A stretch of 64,000 nucleotides of DNA from Neckera pumila (lineage: Eukaryota > Streptophyta > Bryopsida > Hypnales > Neckeraceae): positions 22,352,975 to 22,416,974 of the forward strand of contig OZ018409.1 in assembly GCA_963969595.1 (NCBI GenBank), written 5' to 3'. Positions 1 to 11,336 of this stretch are shown here, one piece after another. The translations under genes and the position numbers were made by a program. Under the pieces are notes generated by a model. It saw nothing but the letters and a program-made list of their open reading frames with translations, was not told the origin of the DNA and ran no database searches. Within the stretch, counting starts at the first letter, position 1. The number at the start of each line of letters is the position of its first letter.

Positions 1-3000
1 ACTGAACGGGAGAAAGACTACTCCGAGGAACGTCCGCAGAGCGACTGCGACGGGGCTGGCCTGGAGAAAGGCTACCCTGAAGTGGCGAAGCTGAGCGGCT
101 TCGGGCTCCTGGTGAAACTGACACTCGACGACGAGGGGAAGGTTCACGATCAGGAGATTCACTGCCCCTGACAATAAAGACAAAGAGAACCGTAAGATTG
201 AAGCAGACAGGAGATACAGGTATGAATAAGCGTCATGCCAACTAGCAAAAATATTGTGAATTCCACGAAAACAATTTTCAGATAGGGCAAGTTGTCCAAA
301 AAAATACATCATGTGAGAACAAGGAATTGCATGAATGCCAGCATAATTGCAGCTCAGCAAAGATCTGAAAATAATAATTACCGGGCAGTATGCAAAGGAG
401 ACCTATTTTCAACCTCCTTCATGGGCTCATCGGAACCTGATCGCTTCTGAGGGCTGCGACTCAAGCTTCGGCTGGGACTGCGACTCATGCTCCTCTTCCT
501 TCCAGGACTCTGCTTCATTCTTGGACTACGTCCTTTACTTGGGCTGCAATAAAATAAACCAAATCAGCTATGACTAGCGTGGTAAATTAAGAACAGAAAC
601 CAAGATTCCTTTCAAATCCTTAGTCTCACAAGCAGAAGTAACAGTTAATATCTAATTAACTGGCACAGATAACCACAAAAGTTACGTGAAATACATTAGA
701 TACCCGAGCTGGCACGATACAAGCTCATGAAATTGAATAGAAAATTCAGCACCTGCCATGTTGGGAACCCTTCGGTCGATCGGATGCGCTGCGAGAATAC
801 GGCTTATCGTCACCACCAGCACGACCCCGACTGCGGCTCTGGCTGCGACTCATGCTCCGAGAAGCACTGCGGCGCCTTGAGTCATGCCCCCTTTCTCTCT
901 CCCTCTCACCACCCCGATATTTCGCCTCGCGTTCTCCACCTCGGTACCTCTCTCTCTCATTTCGATCTCGGCTGCGACTACGACGGCGTGTGTCTCTGCT
1001 TGGATGCCGATCATCGTCCCTGTACCTTCGATCACGACTGCAGATAATGCAAGAGCCGGAAATTATTCCTTAGAAATTAAGCTGGATGTAGAATCTCTAT
1101 AAAAAAGAACATTTACAACTCAAACTAAAAAACAAATACTTGGTGCAAGAAGCGCTGAAAAAGGTAACTTAACTTGCAAGACAGCACAAACCTCGCGGTG
1201 CAGCCAATGATGCACGTGAACGAACTGAATATTGTATTTGAACTCAAATATTTGCAAAAATCCATAAAGAAATATAGGAAAACATAACTTCGTACAACTA
1301 TCAATTCTTCCATACCTTGGGCGTCTTGGGCTCTGACTTCTGGATCTGCTCGACTTCTTGACAGTAGTGTCAGTGATCCTGCCACGATGACTAAATCCCC
1401 GTCACAAACACCAGAATCACAATGAGCACGGCTACCCCTTACTTGACACAATCATGGAAGGCCAAAATCAATCCTACACTATTACCTACTGTAACTCTTC
1501 GGGTCTGCTATATTCAACAAAGTAATCCTTAAATCAGGCTTTCAACTCTGCTTCCATATGAAACACTACATAGGTAACTGGAGACTCACATAGGCTCATC
1601 ATTTCGACCATACTTCGCACTCTGCACCACGATGTTTCTTCCATCTACGGCCCTACCTGCATCAAAGCGAAACGAACAAAGAAAGAATTAGGTCACCACT
1701 ACTCATGCACACAGTCTCCATCTCTCCACTAGACGTTGCATGCAACAATGCCTCACCCACCAATACTATCCCAGCAGAGTGTGCCCCTCACTAAACACCA
1801 TACGTAACATAACATTGAACGTCAGAATCAAAACTGAGGACTAGTCCTCGGGATACAAGAGGCATGAGCTCAACCATCCAGCCTCTCGATCGCCTTCTGT
1901 GCTTCGTCAGCATATTTGTAACGGACAAATGCAAAGCCGCGGGACTCTCCAGTCCTGCAAAACCAGCATACCGACCAAGTCAGGTCCCACGACAAACAAC
2001 CACAATTAGGAAAGCAGATCTTCAAAAAACTCCTCAAAACAGAGCATTCATACGACAAACATTTTGCAGAACACGAACTCTAGAACATATTTCTCGACAG
2101 CCAGACTCTCCATCCACAGCGACGTGAAATCCTTACCTACGATCTCTGGGAATGAAGATGTCCACCACCTTGCCATAGCGGTCAAACAAAGGATAGAGAT
2201 CATCGGCGCTAGTTCCTGAACATACAACAGTGAAACATGCCAAGAATAGTCAAATCCATATAGATAACTCAACAGCTAGAGAGCTCTCATCAACGATATA
2301 AGAAGAGAGGGATCAGAAGTGCTAGTACGTAATGTAATTCGGGTTATCGGGGGGCGCGGCGGGCCAGACATTGTCCCATAAAGGTCTACAACCAGGACGA
2401 CTGGAATTAACCTCAGAAGAATCCAAACAGAAAACACCAACGCTCACCGGGAGGTGGCCTATAGAAGAATGAGTAACGATGTAGACAACAACAGAGATAG
2501 TGATAAATACTTTATCATAGACAAAAGGAGTCGAGTAACTGAAAATATATTTGACCCTGGAGTATGACAGAAACTTGGGTTTAATTTGGTCAATGCCACA
2601 GTTGCATTTCCAACTCCGAAATCTTGAAGAAAAGAATGTAAGAAGACCATTGAAGAATCTCTGAAGCCGGCTATTGCAAAATACGTGATCGATCAGCATC
2701 ATGACACTAGAGAGATCCTAGGCATTAATCGTGAAAATAACAACGCGCCGGAGAATAAACAGGTATCCCGAAGATAACCGTAGAAAATAGATATAAGAGG
2801 AAAAAAGGAAAAAAAAAGTTCCCGACATAAAATATGTAGAGATCAACAAGCTTCTGCAAAGACTTACTCTGCAAGTAAAATAAAAAAACGACAACCTAAA
2901 GTGCTTGCTCTTTATGGATCGGACTGAATTTTGACTTCCACAGGTGATGCTTGGTACACCTCCGGTTGCTCAAGATCTAAAACCAGTTTGAAGACGATAG

Positions 3001-3886
3001 ACATCAATCGATTGCCTTATCCCGTCAAGAGTCAAGACACTCAAATTGACCTATTCTTCTGCTATTTCGAAATGTACAACCCTCTGGTAATCCAATATCA
3101 CACCCAAATTCTTCAACGAAACGCTCTGAGGGGTACCAATTGAATATAACATATCTCCCGAACTGCCTGTTACATAAGAGGGAGACATAGCGAGCGCAAT
3201 CCCCATAAAGGCGAGATACTCCCCGCACGTACTACACACCGGATTTCGAATAAAAGAACCACAACCCTGATCCTAAGACACCAAAACTCAGTCAACTCCA
3301 CCAACATTCAGAAATTCTCCACCAACATCAGACTCGTTGATACCAGCAACACTTCCCCCACAGAGTCACTCCTGGCAGCGAGGTGAAAAGCCAAAAACCT
3401 ATCAACTCTTAAAAAAACTCCACATAGAAAAACGCGCAAAGAAATGGACAGCGGGAACATCCGATGCCTCCCAAAAAAGTTCCTTTAATGAGAACGAGAC
3501 ATGGCGAGAGTAACCCCGATGAAGGTGCGGTACTGCCTACATATCAACCTTTCACTAGAAAACGAAATCCCCAAGCAAAAAGAACAAAGGACTAATTTTC
3601 ACGATACAAAACCTCATTCAACGGCAACTGCACAAATTCGTCAACAACACCAGACTCGATAAAACCAGCAGCATCAACCACACAACCATTCCAACCAAAT
3701 CCAAAACCCTAACCTCCCAAACCCTAAAATCCCGCACTTCCACTCCACATAAAGAAGCAACGCAGGTCCACAGAAGCACAACAGAATCGTGAGGAGAAAC
3801 GAGGACATACGAAATGTGATGTTGAGCACGAGCAACGAGTAAGTGTCGCGGATGTCCGGCGGCCCCGCTCGTCCGAAGTGCGACAT
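1..3886 (-). CDS. SC35: SC35-like SR splicing factor (RRM + RS domain), 3' end beyond the window
   Basis: Splicing regulator of the SC35/SRSF2 family, which acts in the nucleus in splice-site selection. Coding exons read on the minus strand: 3886-3811, 2215-2137, 1954-1875, 1656-1590, 1378-1316, 1037-753, 543-403, 167-1. All introns are GT-AG and every junction keeps phase, giving 319 codons before the window edge. The protein starts MSHFGRAGPPDIRDTYS, the family's hallmark N-terminus. RNP2 (LLVLNI, about residues 18-23) and RNP1 (RGFAFVRY, 57-64) are both present. From about residue 106 it is an RS domain (RSRSQSPRR, SRSRDRNERERYRGG, MSRSQSRSRGR, SPRRRVSVSPGARSRS). The first intron is long (1,595 bp). 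The end of the RRM reads VQSAKYGRNDEP where relatives usually have VQFAKYGPNAE, so it is mildly divergent. The stop codon and 3' UTR are missing only because the window ends. Confidence 0.93.
1486..1504 (-). other. Possible 19-nt poison micro-exon in SC35 intron 4
   Basis: Inside the intron between exons 4 and 5, minus-strand sequence shows a pyrimidine-poor acceptor ending TATAGCAG, 19 nt, and a strong donor (AG|GTAATA). Inclusion after exon 4 would add five to six residues and then an in-frame TAG. Skipping joins exon 4 directly to exon 5 in frame. SR-protein genes are well known for such unproductive splicing. This is inferred from splice-site-like sequence only. Confidence 0.25.
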
Positions 3887-4599
3887 AGTGAAGTGCAGGC
3901 TCCTGCTGTTGCTTCCCCAAGCGGGGTTTTAATAAGAGTACGGCGGGTGCGAGAGAAATTTTTGAAGAGTGAAACTGAATATGCTAGGGAAAGAAAGAAC
4001 ACGGCGAGCGCACACAGGTACAGGAGAAGTGGCGCCACGACAAACCGCTGCGACGGCTTGAAAATGCAGGAAGAGGATCCACCGTTTTGTGGTTTGATCG
4101 AAGCTGTCGGGGAAGGAACCTGGACTCGGAGAAGGACAGTCCGCCGACCGATGGTCGGATGAGGGATCGGGACGTGCGTCCATTGGATGCAACATTTGTT
4201 GCTTGTGACCTTTTCCCATTCCTGATCCTAAACTTCGCTTGATTTCTACTTAATTCTTTCATGCCCTCAGAGTACATTCCAAAAAAAATTCCAAAAATGA
4301 ACATTTGGTTTAAAACCCTAAACCCATTCTGAAATTGCTGTTGGGAAGTTAGGTTGTTCTCTTTTTGTGAAGGAGGAGATGAATAGTAATAATTAAGGTA
4401 CGGTTCCCGAGGTAATTGTGGTGCATTATAATTGGCAACAACACTTTCAATATTGCAACCAACCCTTGTACAATTGTACAACGGGTCCTTGGTCACTATT
4501 CACTTCAGCCATCCATTAAAATAATGATGGGCTACAATAAAAAATCTAATTGGTGTAAATCCCAAAGCTAGGTACCACTACTATCTTCCAATCAAAACA
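3887..4599. promoter_or_regulatory. Upstream and 5' leader region of the SC35-like gene
   Basis: This stretch lies upstream of the SC35 start codon. The first 300 bases are richer in GC than the AT-rich DNA beyond, as expected for a 5' leader and promoter. No convincing TATA box was identified. A 170-codon open frame runs through it on the minus strand (4496-3984), but its protein shows no recognisable motif and it overlaps the expected promoter, so it is not called as a gene. Confidence 0.4.
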
Positions 4600-4776
4600 C
4601 ACTAGTAGAAAATGTAGGAATTTTGACAGAATTCTGTTGATACGGTCGCGTTGTCCCGACCACTGTTTTGTTGATTTCAACAGAAATCTGTTAAAAATTA
4701 AAACACAAAACAATGGTCAAGACAACGCGACCAAATCAATAGAATTCTGTTAAAATTCCTGCGTTTTCTACTAGTG
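4600..4776. mobile_element. CACTA-like MITE, 177 bp, with 3-bp target duplication
   Basis: The element begins CACTAGTAGAAAATG and ends with the near-inverse CGTTTTCTACTAGTG. The inverted similarity continues inward (ATTTTGACAGAATTCTGTT against AACAGAATTCTATTG-type sequence), so almost the whole element folds back. It is flanked by ACA on both sides (4597-4599 and 4777-4779). A 3-bp duplication and CACTA termini match the CACTA (En/Spm) superfamily. It has no coding capacity. Confidence 0.82.
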
Positions 4777-4815
4777 ACACTCCATTTCTCTGGATTCAAT
4801 TTCAATTTTATGATA

Positions 4816-5104
4816 GGGACATACGGTACATTTGTCTTGGTATCATGAAGAACCTCACACATATGAGCAAGTGACTTTTATCTTAAAAGCACCTACTTTG
4901 TCGCTGACTTTATCAGAGGGAGTGTCATCGTCCATTGCAAGCGCTATGGTGGATAAGGCATTGCAATATGCCTCTCCGCTTCCACTGAGTCCAATTGGCG
5001 GACCAAGTATAAATGAAGAAACAGAGGAATTTTGTGGAGGAGAAGCAGAAAAATTGACACAGTCATCACCACGAGTGTTGGAGACACCAGATGAAGCAAT
5101 GTAA
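4816..5104 (+). CDS. Orphan possible 3'-terminal exon, unknown protein
   Basis: After an AG at 4814-4816 there is an open frame to a TAA at 5102-5104, encoding about 95 residues. The composition looks protein-like rather than random (YHEEPHTYEQVTFILKAP early; EETEEFCGGEAEKL and a C-terminal RVLETPDEAM). No ATG lies at the start, so if real it would be a last exon or a gene fragment. The upstream part may be lost or displaced, since the CACTA-like MITE ends 40 bp upstream. AATAAA-like sequence occurs near 5286. The family was not recognised. Confidence 0.3.
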
Positions 5105-8100
5105 TACTTGGAGGTTATTGTGGTACATGTGACATTACTATAGGATGTGTAGAAGTCCGGTTATAGGGTGTGTTTGTTTTGAAAGTGTCGGTAGATGTTG
5201 GAGTGGATTTTCTATGTGTTGTGTGGATTAGATCTCTGAAATGAGAAGGTATTGGTCATGCCTTCAGTATCATTTCAATTTCCAAAATAAATTTTTGTAA
5301 TTAATGTGATTTTCTGTTGTTATTGGCATAAGAACAATATGATATGATTGTAATTGCAAGTCATTGTGTTGAAAGATTGAAATATAAAACCAAAAAAAGT
5401 AATTGAGATAAGACAAACATGTATTTTTTACTTGTTCAGCCCTAAAAGTAATCTAGAAAGCATCCCCATACAAAATCCGTATGCACAAGTGGAGCACACA
5501 AAGATGTCAAAAAAACAAAGCATTCTTAAAAAGCTTGGAGGTACTCAACTTTTCAAAAAAAACATTTTTAATGAATAGTAATACATACGGTCAGTGTACT
5601 TGGCCAGGTGCAAAAATATCTAATTCTGTGTTCTAAGTCTTTAGGATTTATTTTTAATTTTCAAATCAAAGTGACAAATAATACTTGAGTAGGACAAAGT
5701 CTTTTAAAATTCTCAAAAATAAATGGAGAGGTTTTGCTAAAATAAATGGAGAGCCATTATTTTTCATTTGTAAAATTAAAATAAAAAATAATTCATTATT
5801 AAGAAGACTCTTCAAAAATTGCAAAAAATGGAGAAAAAAGTTTTTATTTAAACATCCATTCAATAGTTTAAATTTTTAAATCACTATAACAAATAATACT
5901 TGATTTGGATGAGATTTAGAAAAAAGCTCAAAAATAAATGTAAAAGTTCAAAAATGTATGTAATCTTAACCTACATTATTCAATAATTGTTTTGATCATA
6001 TTCAAATTTTGGGCATATGATAAGGACTAAAAGTGGTTGTAAGAGTCCTAAGGCATCAAAAAAAAGTTCCATTGGAAGAAAGTACCTAGAAAATGGATGA
6101 ATGCATGCATTTGTTGCAAACAAAAATATTACATATAAGGGCATGTTGGTTGAATCTTCATTTATAAATTGAATCTAAGACTATTAAAGGTTATTTTTGT
6201 TTATTTACATAACATGAGCCCAAAGACCTCTTTTCTATCAAAAGCCACTCAAAATTGCCATTTCAATTGCAAAGAGGAAAAAACTTTAAAAAATATTTTC
6301 TTACATATCAAAATACAAGATCTTGTATTACACTAGTATAAAAATGCAAGGATAATTCTTAGAAACTTTGATTGTGTAGATTGCAAGATATTTGCAGTTA
6401 AAATGAAGAAAGCAAGACTTTTTTACACCTTGTTTGACTGGATTTTTTGGCTTCAAATCTTCTTGACTTCAAATTTTTGCACTATTGATTTTTATTTTTT
6501 ATTTTTTTATGTTGAATAATTGAGTTGAGAATCTAAAAAAAAAATTCAACAAAAAAACACTTAAATTTATTCATTAAATTTTTCAAAAATAGAAGTGGGT
6601 TCAAGATTGAAGGTAAACTGTTAAAGGCTTTAAGATGGAATTGAAACATAATAATTTCGACATTGAGATTATCCTAGCAAAGAAAGTTAATTCTACCTAA
6701 TAATTTTTTTATAAATTGTAAAGATTGCATTCAAAAATGAATTCTATAAGTTATTTTTTCAAGAAGATGCGTAGATTGCCCAAAAGACAAGGTTGTCTAT
6801 ATCTTTATCATTACTAATCCAAACAGAATGAATCAAAGCTTCCAATGTAGACAAAAGTATAATCTTTGAGAAAAATTAAAAACCCAATCAATTCAGTTTT
6901 TTGTGATTTTTTGGGACTTGCCCTGAAGTTGCATTTTAGACTCAGGTTGGAATAATTTTTGCTTATGGGCATTGGTTGAAATAAAAATTGTATTATTAAA
7001 TTGCTAATTAAATTTCCTATTTTGAATTTTTTTTTAAGAAATCATGTCAAAAATATATATCACATTGTAAGCCTACCTAAAATCCCAAAAGTCTTTTGTA
7101 GGGACTTTGGGACTTTAGGGATTAAGTAAATCTAAGCACTAGTTACAATTTCAATATCTCTTTCTATTGTAAATGTGTTAATTGGTACCAATTATTGTTT
7201 ATTTTTGTGTCTATATATCACCAACTTGCTACTTGGAAAATGGGCCGACTATAGTACTACTATAAGAAAATTGAGTAAAAAATTATAGTATATTGCCATA
7301 ATCATCCTTTGTCATTGGTACAAATGGCTAACAAGTTTATAGAACGCTATGTGTTTTTAATAAAATATTGTAAATTGCCAAAAATGCAAAAGTTGTGATG
7401 GGGATTGTGAGAAAGAATGGAATGAAGAAAAGCTTGGATGCAGGTGCAACTCCGATTGTTTTGAAAATATTGTTTAAAAAGAAGAACCCATTATGCTTGT
7501 GCTCTCCTTTGTGCAACGGGAAAGCAAGTCTCAAAGATAAATGAAGTGAAAATGCAATTGGAAACTAAATTGGCAATTTCACAGGAGACAAAGTTGGAAA
7601 CAACACATTGATAGATTGGACAGCTATGTACATATGCCTCAAGTGCATATGTCCTTGTGTCTTCATTTTTAGGCGTAAAGAGTCTACGTTCACATACCCT
7701 TGAGTATGCCTTTAAGTATATTGCACTTCCGGCTACATCAATGCACATGAACTTCTGGTTTACCATTACCTCAACTACCTCCCACCAATGGGAGTTGCAC
7801 ACATATGTACATAGACACTCAAGTGCATATGTCCTTGTGTCTTCATTCCCTTCCTTGACCCTCCTTCCCTCCACTCCTTCCCCCCTCCACTCCTTCCCCT
7901 TCCAAAGCCACCATCCCAATGCAATTCAAAATAAGAAGTATTTCCTTACATATGTCATGAACTTGTCAACATTTCATTTGTTATAGTTGTTTCTTTTCTT
8001 TTTCTTTCCTTTCCCCTTATTTTTTTCTTTAAAACCATTTTTTTTCCTATAGAAATGATGATTATTCCAACCACTTTCACACACATGTATGTCTTCTGGA

Positions 8101-8511
8101 GAATACATATCCTTTTTAAGTCCTTCATGGACTATTTTCATACCATCACTATAAACTTTGAGTTAACATAATTTATCACACTCTGACATAATGGGCACCT
8201 CTATACAATCATATAAAACATATTTTGAACCCCCTCGTCTATTTGATGTATTTAACTACAAATAAAGGTTTGTGTAAGAAAAGACAAATACTTAAATTTT
8301 TGGTAATGGGTTCAATATCTATTATTGCATTACATTTTATATGCTAACATATTTGTTATGTACATTACCATATATTTATGGTCCAACTTTGGAGACACAA
8401 AATTTGAATTTACATGATCAGATCATTTCTTTTCTTCTTTTTACGGTCTTGAACTAGTTTTTTGTTCTCAGCATCAATGGACCACACTGAACAAGCAAAA
8501 CCTCTCTGTTT
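5105..8511. other. AT-rich intergenic DNA, no gene seen
   Basis: The region has long A/T runs and only short chance open frames. A diverged direct repeat of about 45 bases with the core GTGCATATGTCCTTGTGTCT occurs near 7630-7670 and 7810-7850. A pyrimidine-rich tract with repeated CTCCTTCCC lies at 7850-7905. Nothing else was supported. Confidence 0.6.
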
Positions 8512-8810
8512 GGTAATACAATCATGGTAATAGAGTTATTCGTAAAGTACCCAAAATCGGGGTTTAAACCCTGCAGTTTTGTGAAAAAATAGGTTTTGGG
8601 CAAAAAGTCAATATGAAAGTGGGTATCAAACTTTCTTTTGCGCCCAAATCGACCAAAAAGAAGTTTGGTCTGGACTTTGCCTGCGGGATCATAGTTGCCT
8701 GCGGGATCGTGGTCGCCTGCAGGGTCGTCCATCGGAGGAAATTTGTCGGAAAAAGTCCCCTCCAAACTGGGGGGGACTTTACAAATAACTCTAATACCTT
8801 TGGTAATACC
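8512..8810. mobile_element. MITE-like inverted-repeat element, about 300 bp
   Basis: The left arm at 8526-8552 (GGTAATAGAGTTATTCGTAA then AGTACCC) is matched in inverse orientation at 8772-8798 with few mismatches. Outer GGTAATAC motifs are also inverted. The interior holds three 18-bp tandem units of the GCCTGCGGGATC type at about 8680-8730. A target duplication was not clear, so the superfamily is not assigned. Confidence 0.6.
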
Positions 8811-9184
8811 TTTGTGGTAATACGTTCATGGAAATTGGTGTAGTTAACTTAGTGGCAAAAGAGAAGGGGCAAGCTGAAATTCTCCTCAGACAGCCCTTTT
8901 TGGACCTCCAAGCTGATCGTTGGCCAACATCAATGACATAAAGTTATTAACGTTCACTGGGGGTCCCTTTTGCTTGCCCCAAAACAGGAGCCCCCCAGCG
9001 AATGGAGTGTCAATCCCTGACAACTTACAGGCACCTAACCAATCAAAGTCAGATTAATATAACTAAAAACTCCCCCAGGCATCTTGGGGGGGATTATGCC
9101 TCCACCTGGGGGGAAGAACCTCAGCCAGTATACAATGTTATGTGACAACCGTAGTTTCTCCACAAAGGTCGCGAAAGCTCGCAT

Positions 9185-9412
9185 TCTTAAGGCATTCTTA
9201 CGGCAGTCCTTATGGAAACTCTCCAGCATTACCTTCACCTCCTTGATGACAATCGTGACCATGTCGTCCTCAGTGCTCTATCTTTGTCTAAGGACTTGTT
9301 TTTAGAGCATTCAACCAAGCGAAGTCGATTCTACTTTTGAGACCAAAGTGGTCACAATTGTGAGCAAGTAGGTGAAGAAAATACTGTCCAGAGAGTTTCC
9401 ATGAAGACTGCA
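9185..9412. repeat. Foldback made from a duplicated BTB-gene fragment
   Basis: Minus-strand sequence of 9256-9185 encodes VTIVIKEVKVMLESF. Plus-strand sequence at about 9340-9412 is an approximately 80% match to the same DNA (GTGGTCACAATTGTGAGC and onward). The arms are about 70 bp, with a spacer of about 80 bp. Both match 17200-17275 of the BTB pseudogene (LVMIVSKEVKEMLESL). Transcription across it would give a long hairpin. Confidence 0.65.
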
Positions 9413-9560
9413 GAGAAACTATAGTGGACATTGACGTTGAGTGAGTTTCGTGCTTTGAAGAAAAACTCAAGGCACTTGGTTGGGCACTGGAGCTCTCATT
9501 CAAAAAGACACAAGTGGTTGATGGAAACATGAGAGCATGAGAATAGGAGACCAAGTTTTC
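9263..9560 (+). pseudogene. Decayed BTB/POZ-gene fragment (copy of the 17.1-17.37 kb segment)
   Basis: Plus-strand DNA from about 9267 parallels 17130-17370. Examples are CAGTGCTCTATCTTTGTCTA against GAGTGCTCAATCTTTGTTTG, then ...GCATTCAACCAAGCGAAG, and AAACTCAAGGCACTT at about 9466 in both. The reading frame is broken by stops and indels. It represents only the mid-portion of the parent gene, downstream of the BTB domain. Confidence 0.6.
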
Positions 9561-9848
9561 CAATGAGTTTTAGTTGGTTCTTGACTTCATGTATTTCTAT
9601 GGATTATTTAATATTTGAGGCAGAGCAATGGCTTGTTGTAGAGTTTGGAATTCAAGGATAAAGTTTACAGTTAGGAGACCCTAACCAGCTTCAGTATAAC
9701 CTTAGAATGAAAGGGAGGATCTCAGAAATCCGCAGTGCTAATGGCTATAGGCTTGTTGTTCAGTGTTTGCAAGGATTCTGAAGTACCATGGACTGTTGGT
9801 TGCATTTGAGTTTATTGGTTTCTTATTGTATAGTTTTGAAGCTGGGCT

Positions 9849-10970
9849 ATGGTGGCCTACAGAGCTTTGGCCGCGGCCCTGCTGCGGTCTACGGCGAGAT
9901 CGTCGTCGACAGGATTGCGTTTTGCGTCGTTACCTTCTTCGAGCGTTAGTTCTGGTTCATGATCGGCTCCTTTCCGGGTGGGGGTGGGGGTCAAATGCCT
10001 TGTCCAGAGCGTGTGCCCCGCACGAGGAGTTGAGGAACCTGCCTAGAGCCCCATTTCTCGCGCCGATTCTTCTAGGGAGCGTTCGCCATTACGCGAAGAG
10101 AGCAAAGAAATGGCAAGGAGGTAGGTGTGGCCTTCTTCGCCGGGAATTGCTGTGTTCATTTTATGATAAACCCTAACCCCTAATAGTTCCATTGATGGTC
10201 AATGCTTGAAGAATTTGTTTTTTGGCTTTTTGAATGCAGCTCCCTATGCAATGCTGCCTATACCTCCCGAAGGAGAAGAAGTTCCTGACTCACGACCTAA
10301 TGAGGGGAGCGTTAGGAATCGGAATCACTAGAAGCGTATGGCACAGCGTATGGAATTTGCTAAGGTACGCTTACTATTGGGATTGCCGAAAATTAAAAAT
10401 TGCGTTTCTTTTTAATCGTCTTTCAGTAGGAAAAGTTGGGGGATCTTCCATGGTTCCATTTCAAAAGGATCCCCCTATTAAATTCACTGATTTATCAATT
10501 GGTCACTAGTTTGATTCCATCAGATCATTATTAAGATAATGTTATATTAGTTTCTTGTGCGAGTTGACTTCACATTAGCGTAATAGTACAACGTCAAGTT
10601 AATGGCAAGGACAGTAAAATCACATCAACATTGCGTTTTCACTATTTGGCTATTGGCATTACATTTACGTTAACATAGCTTTAACTGAACATGAGGACTA
10701 AATGAATCTAGCACCTATTTACTTAACATTGAGAACGCTTTGTCATGGCTACGTCCTGCTGGTCATTGTTTGCAAGGATGCCTGAAGTAGCATGGATTGT
10801 TGGTTGTAGACCAATCTTTGATTTAGTGAAACGAAAGATGATTGTATGGACTTTGAATTTGACAGCCTCTATCTCAGTGTCTGACAGTAGGTGAAAATTG
10901 AAGAAACCGTACTATTTCTCGGCAGCAGATGCTTCGCAGGTCAAGAGATGCGCCATTGGTCATCAACTAA
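9849..10970 (+). pseudogene. Three-exon gene remnant, probable organelle-targeted basic protein, unknown family
   Basis: An ATG at 9849 opens a 37-codon stretch (MVAYRALAAALLRSTARSSS...) rich in Arg, Ser and Ala with no acidic residues, like a mitochondrial presequence. It then hits a TGA. A second frame in the same exon encodes SVRHYAKRAKKWQG up to a GT donor at 10121. Exon 2 (10240-10364) joins in phase and encodes APYAMLPIPPEGEEVPDSRP...KRMAQRMEFAK. It contains an in-frame TAG between NRNH and KRMAQ. A possible exon 3 (10926-10970), after a pyrimidine-rich acceptor, encodes QMLRRSRDAPLVIN and a stop. Phase continuity argues for a real ancestor. The stop and frame change argue for decay, though a mis-modelled exon 1 is possible. 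The family was not recognised. Confidence 0.45.
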
Positions 10971-11118
10971 TGAGAACTGATGTGCACTTTTGCTTCAATC
11001 ACGTTTTTGCGTTATGTTCTCCAGTGTTCAGCTGTCACAAGATAGTTTGCCACATCTACTAATTCTAATTTTCATTATTCTATGTCTTGCCTTGGAACTA
11101 CTTGTTTCAAACTCCACA

Positions 11119-11336
11119 AATCTTGTGTGTATATTGTTGTGATTGGATATGGGCTGATGAATTCAAAGAATCCCAGGCTAATGAGAGAGCCGATGTTGAG
11201 ATATAAAACCTCTCCTGCGAGGCCAGTCCTTGACGTACCTTTTTGCTCAAATCTTGTGTGTTGCTGTGAGTCGTAATTAGTGGGGTGATGTATTTAAAGC
11301 TTCCCAGGCTATGGAAGAGTCGATGATTAGAGTTGA
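11119..11336. repeat. Diverged direct tandem duplication, about 130-bp period
   Basis: Two successive segments share ATCTTGTGTGT..., GGGCTGATG/GGGGTGATG, CCCAGGCTA and a closing GATGTTGAGATATAAAAC / GATGATTAGAGTTGAAC. They lie at about 11119-11207 and 11251-11336. No protein was recognised. Confidence 0.5.
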
